64,000 bases of DNA from Fabrea salina (Eukaryota > Ciliophora > Heterotrichea > Heterotrichida > Fabreidae). Each line of letters starts with the position of its first letter. Position 1 is the first letter of the stretch. The position numbers and the translations under genes were made by a program. Below the pieces are notes generated by a model, which did not search any database, was not told where the DNA came from, and saw only the letters and a program-made list of their open reading frames with translations. The stretch covers positions 227,150 to 291,149 of the forward strand of contig JALIHJ010000022.1 of NCBI GenBank assembly GCA_022984795.1, written 5' to 3'. Positions 47,329-55,212 of the stretch are shown piece after piece.

Positions 47329-47352
47329 TTATTTATTTATTTATTTATTTAT
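47327..47352. repeat. (ATTT)n microsatellite
   Basis: About six and a half perfect ATTT units lie directly upstream of the guanylyl-cyclase start codon, on the minus strand reading as AAAT units. Confidence 0.9.
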
Positions 47353-47370
47353 TGGAATTGTTGTAAGCCG

Positions 47371-47611
47371 TCTAGGCCTCTGCTTCGTGTCTTGGGAAGT
47401 TTTTTGGTTGGGTTGTCATTTTCTTCTGCCGTTCTTTTCCTCTTGAGTTCCGTTCGTGTTTCTTCGTGTTTTGGGAGCGTCATTGTTCCGTTTTCTAGGC
47501 CTCTGCTTCGTGTCTTGGGTAGTTTTTTGGTTGGGTTGTCATTTTCTTCTGCCGTTCTTTTCCTCTTGAGTTCCGTTCGTGTTTCTTCGTGCTTTGGGAG
47601 CGTGTTGTTCC
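47371..47611. repeat. 123-bp tandem duplication, in-frame
   Basis: Two copies with a 123-bp period (starting 47371 and 47494) differ by only a few bases. The period is 41 codons. On the minus strand the frame ending at TAA 47349-47351 is open through both copies (277 nt of codons) and encodes a very basic, charged product; its first ATG is at 47483 (44 codons). The plus strand is also open. No homology is recognised, so coding status is uncertain. Confidence 0.8.
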
Positions 47612-47838
47612 GTCTTCCTGCTTTGTTTCATCGTGTAGAATCTTTCTGGTTTTAATGATTGTGTTTACGTAGTTCTTAATCTCTCTGTCTAGTTTTTGCT
47701 TTTGTTTCGTCGTGAGCTGGTTGCTAACTCCATTTATAAATACTTGATTTTTTCAAATTTATATCAGTTTATTATGATATTAACTAAGACTCTCAGTAGT
47801 CCCATAAGATTCTTTACAACAGAATTTTGCTTGTATAA

Positions 47839-48726
47839 ATGGTTGGCCAAGACATTAAAATTCCTTTTGTGCCCACAATGGTTTGCGCAGGACTCGGGGG
47901 AAGCGTAGCAGAAACCTTGACCCTTCCCTTTGATACAGTGAAGGTAAGACTAATGACAAGCGGAGCTCATTACAAAGGGATGGTTGATTGTGGACTCAAA
48001 ATGGCAAAAGAAGAAGGAGTGGCTTCTCTCTGGAAAGGATGGACCCCTGGAATCCATAGACAACTTGTTTACTGCTCACTGCGTTTGGCACTGTACACTG
48101 AAATGTCAAAGTGGGTAATTGGCGAGGGCAACTCAAGTCCCACTCTGTTGCAAAAGATCCAGTTGGGATTGCTTTCTGGCGGAGTTGCTATTTCAATAGC
48201 CAATCCAACTGAAGTGGTCAAGATCCGTATTCAAGGAGACATGCGCAACCCAGGAGCAGCTCCTCGTTACTCAGGTGCCTTGAATGCTTACTCAACTATT
48301 TTGAAAGAAGAGACTTTGAAAGGGTTTTGGGTGGGCTGCTTGCCCAACGTGATCAGAAACTCAGTGATTAATGCAGCAGAGTTAAGTGCCTACTTCCAAA
48401 TAAAGCAGTGGATTCTAGAGTACAACCTTATGGAAGACAAACTCCCCTGCCACTTTTTCTGTGGGTTCATGGCCGGGTTTGTAGCTGTAGTGGTGGGCAA
48501 CCCAGTTGACATGATGAAGACGCGTATTATGAACGCCAAGAAAGGCACAGGAGAAGCTTACAAAAACATTGCAGACTGCTTTTTGAAAACACTCAAGAAC
48601 GAGGGCTTTGGTGCCTTTTACTCTGGATTCTTTGCAAACGTTATCAGAATAGGTTCCTGGAACATTGCTATGTTTGTAGCCTTTGAAGCTCTCAAGAAAA
48701 AGTATTACGATAAATTTATAGCTTAG
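47839..48726 (+). CDS. Mitochondrial carrier family protein (UCP/dicarboxylate-like)
   Basis: The 295-residue protein has three tandem ~100-residue carrier repeats. Each has the P-x-[DE]-x2-[KR] signature: PFDTVKVR, NPTEVVKIR and NPVDMMKTR. The second halves (GVASLWKGWTPGIHRQ, LKGFWVGCLPNVIRN, GFGAFYSGFFANVIR) follow the [FY]-x-G motif, and the WKGWxPxxxRQ form suggests the uncoupling-protein/oxoglutarate-dicarboxylate branch. It transports small anions across the inner mitochondrial membrane; the substrate is not determinable from sequence. Confidence 0.9.
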   Translation: MVGQDIKIPFVPTMVCAGLGGSVAETLTLPFDTVKVRLMTSGAHYKGMVDCGLKMAKEEGVASLWKGWTPGIHRQLVYCSLRLALYTEMSKWVIGEGNSSPTLLQKIQLGLLSGGVAISIANPTEVVKIRIQGDMRNPGAAPRYSGALNAYSTILKEETLKGFWVGCLPNVIRNSVINAAELSAYFQIKQWILEYNLMEDKLPCHFFCGFMAGFVAVVVGNPVDMMKTRIMNAKKGTGEAYKNIADCFLKTLKNEGFGAFYSGFFANVIRIGSWNIAMFVAFEALKKKYYDKFIA

Positions 48727-48730
48727 GTAA

Positions 48731-49756
48731 TTAGTAAGCTTCTTGTGAAGTTTCTATTCTGAACAGTATGTCTTCGAGAGTTCCTACTGAAGTTTTGCTT
48801 TTGCCAGTGTTGAGTCTGAGTTTTTCGTTGTCATACAAAATCCTCACGTAGCGGTATGGAGGTTCTGTGTCTGTTGAGTTCTGCACAGGAGTGTCGCTTT
48901 CCCATACTTCAAATACTAAGTAAGAACCAAAGTTAGGCAAGTTCACATCTATCAAGCAGTTCTTTTCGAAAATCGAAAGCAAAGTCATAAGTGTAGTGTC
49001 GTGAGCAGCAACGTACCTGACCTTAACAGATTCGCTCTCAGAGGGGTGGATGCACCTGAGCAAAAGGTGGGCCATGTCTTCCACAATGTGGTTGCGAACT
49101 ACTTGGTCCTGGAACTTGTGCCTAATTACCCACTCCCCTACCTCGTAAACCTGCTCCAAAACTTCTGGGGACAAAGGCAAAGGCATGTCTTTGTGGTTTT
49201 GCAAGTAACACTTAACTAAGGAACATAAAGAGTTCATGCTTGAAAGCGAAACATTCCACCCAGTCACTTCTGTCAAGTGTTTCCTAAGTTCTGCAGTTTC
49301 CTCTTCCTTAGCACTCCACTCAGGGTTCTTTCTGCTTTCATGAATCATTTGACGCACAGTTTCTTGTTTGTGCTTTTTGAACCAAATGTCTTCGCTTCGA
49401 GGAATCACTGTGAGTTGCTCCATAAAAGTCTCCATGTCCAGTTCTTGTCCCAGTAGTCCCTGCAAAAAGTGCCAAGCACTTTCAATGGTTCTTTGTGACT
49501 CAGTAGAGATCATGTGCACTTCTTCGCGTAGTGAGTTAAGTGAAATATTCAATCCTAGTTGATGGGAGTACTGTTGCCTTATGAACCTTCCCAATTCTTT
49601 CATTTGTTCTTCTCCGTAGCGAGTGAGTTCGCCCAACCTTTCGTCCCAGAGGTACCTGTGGTTGTGTATGCTAGGAGGCAGTTTTTTGGGGGCTCTAGCT
49701 CCGTGTCTGGCTAGTATTATTATTTTTTCAAGTCTTCTGTTTGGCTTTAGTTCCAT
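48731..49756 (-). CDS. Histidine acid phosphatase-like protein
   Basis: The 341-residue protein has the branch-2 histidine phosphatase motifs: ILARHGARAP near residue 15 (the catalytic His in RHGxRxP) and AAHDTTL near residue 255 (HD proton donor). TESQRTIESAWHFLQGL carries the second conserved Arg. Most relatives are secreted or lysosomal acid phosphatases, but no signal peptide is visible here, so it may be cytosolic. It is convergent with the carrier gene, with 4 nt between stops. Confidence 0.88.
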   Translation of the reverse strand: MELKPNRRLEKIIILARHGARAPKKLPPSIHNHRYLWDERLGELTRYGEEQMKELGRFIRQQYSHQLGLNISLNSLREEVHMISTESQRTIESAWHFLQGLLGQELDMETFMEQLTVIPRSEDIWFKKHKQETVRQMIHESRKNPEWSAKEEETAELRKHLTEVTGWNVSLSSMNSLCSLVKCYLQNHKDMPLPLSPEVLEQVYEVGEWVIRHKFQDQVVRNHIVEDMAHLLLRCIHPSESESVKVRYVAAHDTTLMTLLSIFEKNCLIDVNLPNFGSYLVFEVWESDTPVQNSTDTEPPYRYVRILYDNEKLRLNTGKSKTSVGTLEDILFRIETSQEAY

Positions 49757-49769
49757 TTTGTAGTACTTA

Positions 49770-50006
49770 TTAAGTTACTAGCTCCAGGTCTATTTCCAGC
49801 ACGGAAAACTGGCTTTGAAGGTAGGTTTTGTTGGTCTGTGAAAGGCCAGGACACTTAGACTTGACTACTTCTACAAGAGAAACAGCTTTTGAAGCTGCAA
49901 GGCCCTCACCTATTACTGTTACTTTTCCAGACTGTCTTAACTCGTTCAGGGCAGCTTCTAGCATCCTGTCTAACTTGCTCCGCAATGTTACTTTAAAGCA
50001 AGCCAT
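49770..50006 (-). CDS. Alba-domain nucleic acid-binding protein
   Basis: The 78-residue protein matches a minimal Alba fold: VTLRSKLDRMLEAALNELRQ, then VTVIGEGLAASKAVSLVEVVK (the G-x-A-x2-KAV-x2-E-x3-K pattern). Alba proteins bind RNA or chromatin, including the RNase P/MRP subunits. The C-terminus is shortened compared with longer Alba-like proteins. It lies 3 nt after the stop of the upstream gene on the same strand. Confidence 0.75.
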   Translation of the reverse strand: MACFKVTLRSKLDRMLEAALNELRQSGKVTVIGEGLAASKAVSLVEVVKSKCPGLSQTNKTYLQSQFSVLEIDLELVT

Positions 50007-50009
50007 TTA

Positions 50010-50993
50010 TTACATAATTTCGCAGTCTGCGCACTGATCTCTAGCTCTCTGCTTCTCAGCAGCCTTTTTTTCAAAGACTTCCCAAGGACGGACTCCGTCA
50101 AGAGTAGTCCGAGTGATGAATCTAGGCCTTTCTTCCCACTCTTCTGAGGAGGACCCTGAGTCTTCTGACTCCTCAACTGGCTGCTCTTCTGATTCCTCTA
50201 TTTGAGGTTGTTCTGAGTACTCCACTTGGTCAGTTTCTTCTCCTTGCTCTAAAGGTTCGACTTGTATTGCTTGGAGCTGACTTTCGGCCGGCTTTGTAAA
50301 GTACTGCGGAGTGGTTGCTTTGGGAGGTTTTAGGGGCTTTGCAAAGACTTCTTTAGAAGGCTTTCTAGATATGGATTTTTTTTTCTTGGGCTTTTGGTCA
50401 GTTTGTATATTCACAGACCGACTTTTGGTGTAAAATCCTTTTTTAAGAATGTTAAGCATTCCTTCAGGAATAAGTGGGTACTTAGTTTCGGCAGTAAAGG
50501 GATCGTACCCGTCAACATAGGTCATGTTGGGTGTGTAAAGAACGTAGTTGCTGCCTTTAATACTAAGTATGTACACAACTGGCCAGTTAAATCCATACTC
50601 AGGAGTCACTTCTTCTTGTGAAAGCAAGTTTCCGTCCCATTTGTAGATTATTTGCTTGACTTCTTCACGAAGCATGTTTAAGTCTTGCTTAGTAACCTTG
50701 TCGTGGAGACTGTGAATTAGTTCTTGGAATTCTGTAGTTTTGGAGTTTACTAGTGAAGAGTACTTGACAAAAAGTTCTTTGCGCATTCTTCCCAAACGCT
50801 CTTCACACTCTTTTAGGGGAGTTGAAACTCTGGCAAGGTGCTCAAGGTACCCAAACTTGGCAGCATCTCTTGGTACTCTTGAGTTGACTTGTCTGAACAT
50901 GTCAAACTTTTCGTTGAGTTTGCTCAGCTCTGAGTTGTCCTTTGGAAGGAGTTTATGAATGGGTTGTCTGGGCTCTGCGACCTTTTCTTCCAT
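50010..50993 (-). CDS. Hypothetical protein with basic and acidic low-complexity tail
   Basis: Not recognised. The 327-residue protein has a helical N-terminal half (about residues 20-125), a globular middle with SIKGSNYVLYTPNMTYVDGYD, and a C-terminal half that is first Lys-rich (KPKKKKSISRKPSKE) and then very Glu-rich. The last residues (RDQCADCEIM) contain three Cys. The ATG overlaps the upstream gene's TAA stop by one nucleotide (TAATG). Confidence 0.65.
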   Translation of the reverse strand: MEEKVAEPRQPIHKLLPKDNSELSKLNEKFDMFRQVNSRVPRDAAKFGYLEHLARVSTPLKECEERLGRMRKELFVKYSSLVNSKTTEFQELIHSLHDKVTKQDLNMLREEVKQIIYKWDGNLLSQEEVTPEYGFNWPVVYILSIKGSNYVLYTPNMTYVDGYDPFTAETKYPLIPEGMLNILKKGFYTKSRSVNIQTDQKPKKKKSISRKPSKEVFAKPLKPPKATTPQYFTKPAESQLQAIQVEPLEQGEETDQVEYSEQPQIEESEEQPVEESEDSGSSSEEWEERPRFITRTTLDGVRPWEVFEKKAAEKQRARDQCADCEIM

Positions 50994-51538
50994 TAACCGT
51001 TTGAATTATCATAGTTATCAAAAGCTAAGTCTAAAAGGTGAAAGTACACAGAATGCAACTCAGGGTGGCTCTTGAGAAAAGACTTTATGTGTTGCAAATA
51101 TTCCTGAGGCAAAGGAGCAGCGCCCACTACATGAAAGCCCTCTACAACAGGCAAAGGAGAAATTGACTTTTTGCCAAAAGGCAGTTTCTCTGTGTACTTG
51201 GCTTGGATGAAGTGGTCGTGTCTAGGAGTAAACACAACTTGCCCGTAACTCAGGTCTACCAAGAACTTTTGACTTTTCAAGTTGCCTTCCTTAGCTTCTT
51301 CTATTGTGTGGAGGAAACTTTCCTGGGACTTAATGAACTCATGGATCTTCGGAAGTTCTCTAAGGTGCTTTTGTCTTTTTAAAGTTTACTTTTTGAAGTT
51401 ATACAAAACAGTTCTGTGGATAAAGTGCTTCACAACAGGGTCCTTTTGAGTGCTAACTTGTTTGAGGATCTTTCTGAGGAGTCCTTGCACTAATGGCAGT
51501 CTAGTGGATAGTTTCAGTAAGTCTTTATTGAACTCCAT
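50993..51538 (-). CDS. Hypothetical protein with one 15-nt intron
   Basis: The ATG at 51538 begins exon 1 (MEFNKDLLKLSTRLP), which continues to an intron at 51375-51389; exon 2 reads on through KHLRELPKIHEF into LVDLSYGQVVFTPRHDHF. The spliced protein has about 176 residues, basic and helical, without a recognised domain. Without splicing the first exon stops right at the junction. The start codon is only 4 nt from the ATG of the divergent NTPase gene. Confidence 0.75.
51375..51389 (-). other. 15-nt intron
   Basis: Minus-strand GTAAACTTTAAAAAG; retaining it gives an immediate TAA stop. It ends in AAG rather than the more common TAG. Confidence 0.8.
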
Positions 51539-51542
51539 AAAT

Positions 51543-53772
51543 ATGAAAAATGCTTGGAAAAAACAACTAGCTAAACTAAGACCCCCTAACCACCCTTACC
51601 TAGAACAGGTTCCGCTGGAAGGAACTCAAAGCTAAGTGGGACTTTGACAAGTTCGTTAAAAGCAAAAGTGTACTTGAAAGTATGTTTTACGTTGGGTGGA
51701 TGCGCCAAGATGGGTCTGAGGGGTATCAAGGCAGGGATGAGTTCTTCTGGCCCCTTTACTTAAATGCCAGGTTCAACAGAGAACTCACTAAGTTTATGTT
51801 TAGCTTCAGATCCCAGCAAAGCACCAACAGAAACATCAACAACTTAATGTTTATTACAGGTCCCCACAACTCAGGAAAGTCCTGGTTTCTAAGGTACAAC
51901 CTTCAGAAGTTTGAAAACGCAGGCACTGAAATCCCCCCAATCCTCATAGATATTGACTTGAACCGGTGGAACTGCCTTAACTTCGACAACTTTCTAGAAA
52001 TATTTGAAAACACAACTATTGACTACTTGGCAAAAAGAAGTTCTGAAACTTTCAAAGACCAGCAACTCCTAACTCCTCAAATGTGCTTGGATGCTCTCCT
52101 TTTCAACAGGGACAAACTTTACCTAGAACTCAAACTAAGGGAACTGCTCGAAAAAAAGCAAGGAGACCTAAGACACCTGTTGGGCCACCAAAGAAAGTTT
52201 AGAGACACCTGGTTGCTGGACAATTGGGGCAAAGTAGCAGAAGCTGCAGGGGGAGTTAAGGGCACTCTACAACTTATAAAGGAACTTCTGGTCTTGGAAG
52301 AACATTCCGAAGCCCCTCCTGCCTACACTAACTCTTTATACAGAACAGGGATTAGAGTTTCTGCTTACTTGTTTGACGTCCTTAACCTCATAGGCGGTTA
52401 CCACCAACTCAGTGAAGGAGAGGACTTTCCTCACGTGTGTGTAGTGCTTGAAGCAGCTCAAAAGCTCCTTAACTTGGAAACTTGCGAAGACAGAGCATCT
52501 AGCTGGATAGAGCACATTTGTGTCCGTTTATATGTAAGTTCCAAGTAGAATGACGAAGGCTGGAGGAACCATGTTCCAATGATTATCGAGTCCAACGAAA
52601 ACAACTTTTTCAACACAGAAATTTACGACGACTTGGGAGTCTACGAAGACGCCTTCCCTACTTTAGAGTGGAAGGGACTAGAAACCCCTGGAGAACTAGA
52701 CAACTTACTGGGCCACATCTACAACACTGAACACACCCAACTCATTGCAAAGCACATAGGACTCAGTCCCCACCACATTAGGATCTTCACTGAAGGACTA
52801 CTTGACTCCCAAGAGCCCAACCCTGACTTTGTTGAACACCTGAAGTGTGAAGGTCCCAAGTGGAAGGAAGAGTACAACCGGTTCTTAGAAAAGTACCACT
52901 CGCTTTACTTAAGAGAAGAAGTTTCCCATCTCTTGGAGAACGGAACTCTGGACTTCGCCATACTGGATGCCTTAGAAAATATGCTTAAGGCTGAGGGGCA
53001 AATAATGACTTTGTCTGCTTGGGGCGAAGAAATCAAAAAGCAGTCCATAATCAAAGCAATGACCAATGCTGGACTTCTTTACTCAGAAAAGCACTGGTCT
53101 TACCTAATAGTTCCCAACAAAGTGATGCTTAAGTTCTTCAAAAACTTAACAAACCAAATAAAGTCACAAATGACCTGGAAAGAAAAACTGGAGTATAAGT
53201 GGTGGAGAGTATCTGAAGGACTGCACATGGCAGACATGGCTGTTAACAAAAACAGACAAGCAGATAGCAACTACAACGACTACAAAGAATGCGCTAACTG
53301 GGACCCTGACTTGTACGGAGGGAATTACGGGAAAAGGGCTGACCCAGGCAAAGAAGGGGTGGCTTTCATAGACCCAGGATCAAACGGACTCTTTACTTGG
53401 GAGTCTTACGGAAAGCTCAAAGAACTGCCAATTATCAGGTGGACTTTTATGCCAGCTCAGTTTATAGTGAGGTACATGTTTGGCTACCCAGACAAGTACA
53501 TGCACCTTCCTCAGAAACACATCAAAGAAGGAAACCCCGACACACCCATAACTCTCAACATTTACTCTTACTTTGCCAACAAAAGGGTCGACCCTAGTTT
53601 TTTGCCCCAGCACGGATCAGAACTTAAAATTGGAATGGACAAGTTAGAACACGAAAGAGCTATTCTCAAAATGGCTTACATGCTTGAAAACCCCCAAATG
53701 TTTGAGCGTGAAATCAAGTGGCGTTACGTTAGGCGGTTTATCAGGAACTATAACCATAAAGAAACTAGTTAG
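51543..53772 (+). CDS. P-loop NTPase of unknown family (frameshift plus intron)
   Basis: Translation from ATG 51543 starts KNAWKKQLAKLRPP, but the frame must move by +1 near 51603-51609 to continue FRWKELKAKWDFDKF and the rest. A 15-nt intron at 52534-52548 then joins the second half (NDEGWRNHVPMIIESNENN). The product is about 737 residues. Residues ~105-115 carry the Walker A motif FITGPHNSGKSW, and PPILIDIDLNRW is a likely Walker B strand, as in archaeal-type or STAND AAA ATPases. The C-terminal half is rich in Trp and aromatic residues and has no recognised domain. The frameshift may be an assembly error. Confidence 0.75.
52534..52548 (+). other. 15-nt intron in P-loop NTPase gene
   Basis: GTAAGTTCCAAGTAG ends in a TAG that would otherwise terminate the first half. 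Its removal joins two open frames exactly. Confidence 0.88.
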
Positions 53773-54490
53773 GTCTTTCAATGTAGTCTGGCATGTGTCT
53801 GAACCTTTTGCCTTTATGTCTTCTTTCTGTGTACTCTTTCTGAATAAGTTGGTAGTTGAAGGTGTAAAGCCACAATAAGTCGTCGTAAGTCCCTTGGTAA
53901 GGCTCAAAAAGGCCTTGCTGGTGCATGGCATTGTGGTAGTCAACCAGAAAGTGGTAAACAGCTTCAATAGTTGCCAGGGACTCTTTGCCTTTGTCTTGAT
54001 ACCTCCAAAACAAAGTTCTGTGAGACACCAGTTTTACCATTGGCAATTTGGCCAAAGAAGCACTGTTGAGCATTGCAAAGGTTTGGCGCCAAGTTGAGTC
54101 TATAAAAACTGCTGACTTAATAGAACTCAAGGCTTCTTTTGACATTTCCCAAATAGGAGTGGCTGACTCTCCAGGATAGACCAAAACAGTTCCTGGACTG
54201 AACTCAGATACTGAAGAAGGAAGGCAGTCTATAACTTCAACATTGGGACTCAAAACTGCTCCTGGAACTGCAGAACTTTTGCTGCGGGGTTCTTTTTTGC
54301 ACTTGAGTATTTGGACTTTAACAGGCAACTCAACTTGAGGTATATCTTCAACTAACCCAAGTTCGCAGTCGTAACAAAGGTACTTCCGTTTCCTGTTGCA
54401 CTTAGGACAAGTAGTTCTTTCAGCTTGTTCCAAGGGCTCATGAGAAGAGATGTTTAGGTTTTCTAGTTCATTAGGTCTTTTTTTTTCCAT
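53765..54490 (-). CDS. DTWD1: DTWD1-like tRNA uridine aminocarboxypropyltransferase
   Basis: DTW-domain enzymes transfer the 3-amino-3-carboxypropyl group of SAM to uridines in tRNA; DTWD1 acts at D-loop position 20. The 241-residue protein has an N-terminal zinc-binding pair (CPKCNRKRKYLCYDC) and the DTW region, here with FIDSTWRQT (DSTW in place of DTW). SHRTLFWRYQ and GKESLATIEAVYHFL are also family-typical. The end, LLWLYTFNYQLIQKEY, agrees with DTWD1. Its stop codon overlaps the convergent NTPase gene by 8 nt. Confidence 0.85.
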   Translation of the reverse strand: MEKKRPNELENLNISSHEPLEQAERTTCPKCNRKRKYLCYDCELGLVEDIPQVELPVKVQILKCKKEPRSKSSAVPGAVLSPNVEVIDCLPSSVSEFSPGTVLVYPGESATPIWEMSKEALSSIKSAVFIDSTWRQTFAMLNSASLAKLPMVKLVSHRTLFWRYQDKGKESLATIEAVYHFLVDYHNAMHQQGLFEPYQGTYDDLLWLYTFNYQLIQKEYTERRHKGKRFRHMPDYIERPN

Positions 54491-54495
54491 GTTAA

Positions 54496-55176
54496 TTATA
54501 AAACAGAGTTGTTTCTGATATGAGCAGAGCGGTTGCTTTTAAGATTTAATTCTTGCAGTTCTTCAGAAGTTAGTTGCTCTTTAATTCTACTGAGAAGGTC
54601 TTCTGAGTACAAGTTTTTGTACTTAGATTGGGTTTTTTTCATCATTTTGGGTAAGTAGTTTTTGGAGTAATTCAGTTCCATGAGTCCTTTCAAGGACTTT
54701 ATGTTGAACTCAGCACTGTTGTCAGCTTTGAAGTAATTCATCAGCTGTTTCTTCTCTGAGCAAATGCATACTTTATCCAGCAACTGCGACAAGTTCAGAG
54801 GCACAAGTTTTCCAGGACAGTTACGAGTCAAAACAGTTTCTCGAAAAACTAAGTAAATTTTACCCTTATTTGCATAGTCGTTAAAAATGAACTCAGCAAA
54901 CTCCTCAAGAGTAAGTGGACTCTTCTGGCGAGTTTGGCTCAGAAGTGAAAGAATTTCAGTTTTAGAAAGCTTCACACCTCCGGCCAGAAACAGTTTCTGG
55001 AGTTGGCCCATACTGAGCACTTGGTTGCTTGAGTAAGTATAAAATACTTTGGCTACTTTCCTTTTGGAGTCTAAGTTTTGCGAGGAGTAAATGTAGTCAA
55101 TCGAACTTGTGCGTTTGTGTCTGCTTTTCAGCCACTTGGCTGTAGACTGCTGCTGCAGCACATTATTTTTTTTCAT
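54496..55176 (-). CDS. Hypothetical EF-hand-like helical protein
   Basis: The 226-residue basic protein has a possible EF-hand pair in its first half (VLSMGQLQKLFLAGGVKLSK, SPLTLEEFAEFIFNDY). The loops lack the full set of calcium ligands. The C-terminal half is Lys-rich and helical. It is 5 nt from DTWD1 on the same strand. No named family is recognised. Confidence 0.6.
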   Translation of the reverse strand: MKKNNVLQQQSTAKWLKSRHKRTSSIDYIYSSQNLDSKRKVAKVFYTYSSNQVLSMGQLQKLFLAGGVKLSKTEILSLLSQTRQKSPLTLEEFAEFIFNDYANKGKIYLVFRETVLTRNCPGKLVPLNLSQLLDKVCICSEKKQLMNYFKADNSAEFNIKSLKGLMELNYSKNYLPKMMKKTQSKYKNLYSEDLLSRIKEQLTSEELQELNLKSNRSAHIRNNSVL

Positions 55177-55212
55177 ATTGCAAAAACTTTTCTAAGTCCT
55201 TTAAACTTAAAA

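Larger units (their letters stand above)
47318..47737. repeat. Insert-like segment flanked by 15-bp direct repeats
   Basis: GCTAACTCCATTTAT occurs at 47318-47332 (across the guanylyl-cyclase start codon) and again at 47723-47737, 405 bp apart. The second copy also reads ATGGAGTTAGC on the minus strand but stops after 14 codons. The DNA between has richer GC than other spacers and includes the tandem repeat at 47371-47611. Excision of one repeat plus the interior would leave an ordinary short intergenic region. Confidence 0.6.

Noticed and set aside
47392-47655. Plus-strand hydrophobic ORF across the 123-bp repeats
   Set aside because: It needs a non-ATG start, lacks a promoter-like context, and is the complement of the charged minus-strand frame that fits the local gene spacing better.
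55078-55212. 45-codon N-terminal extension of the RanBP2-finger gene
   Set aside because: It uses a non-ATG start and overlaps the divergent gene; ATG 55213 has the usual AT-rich leader.
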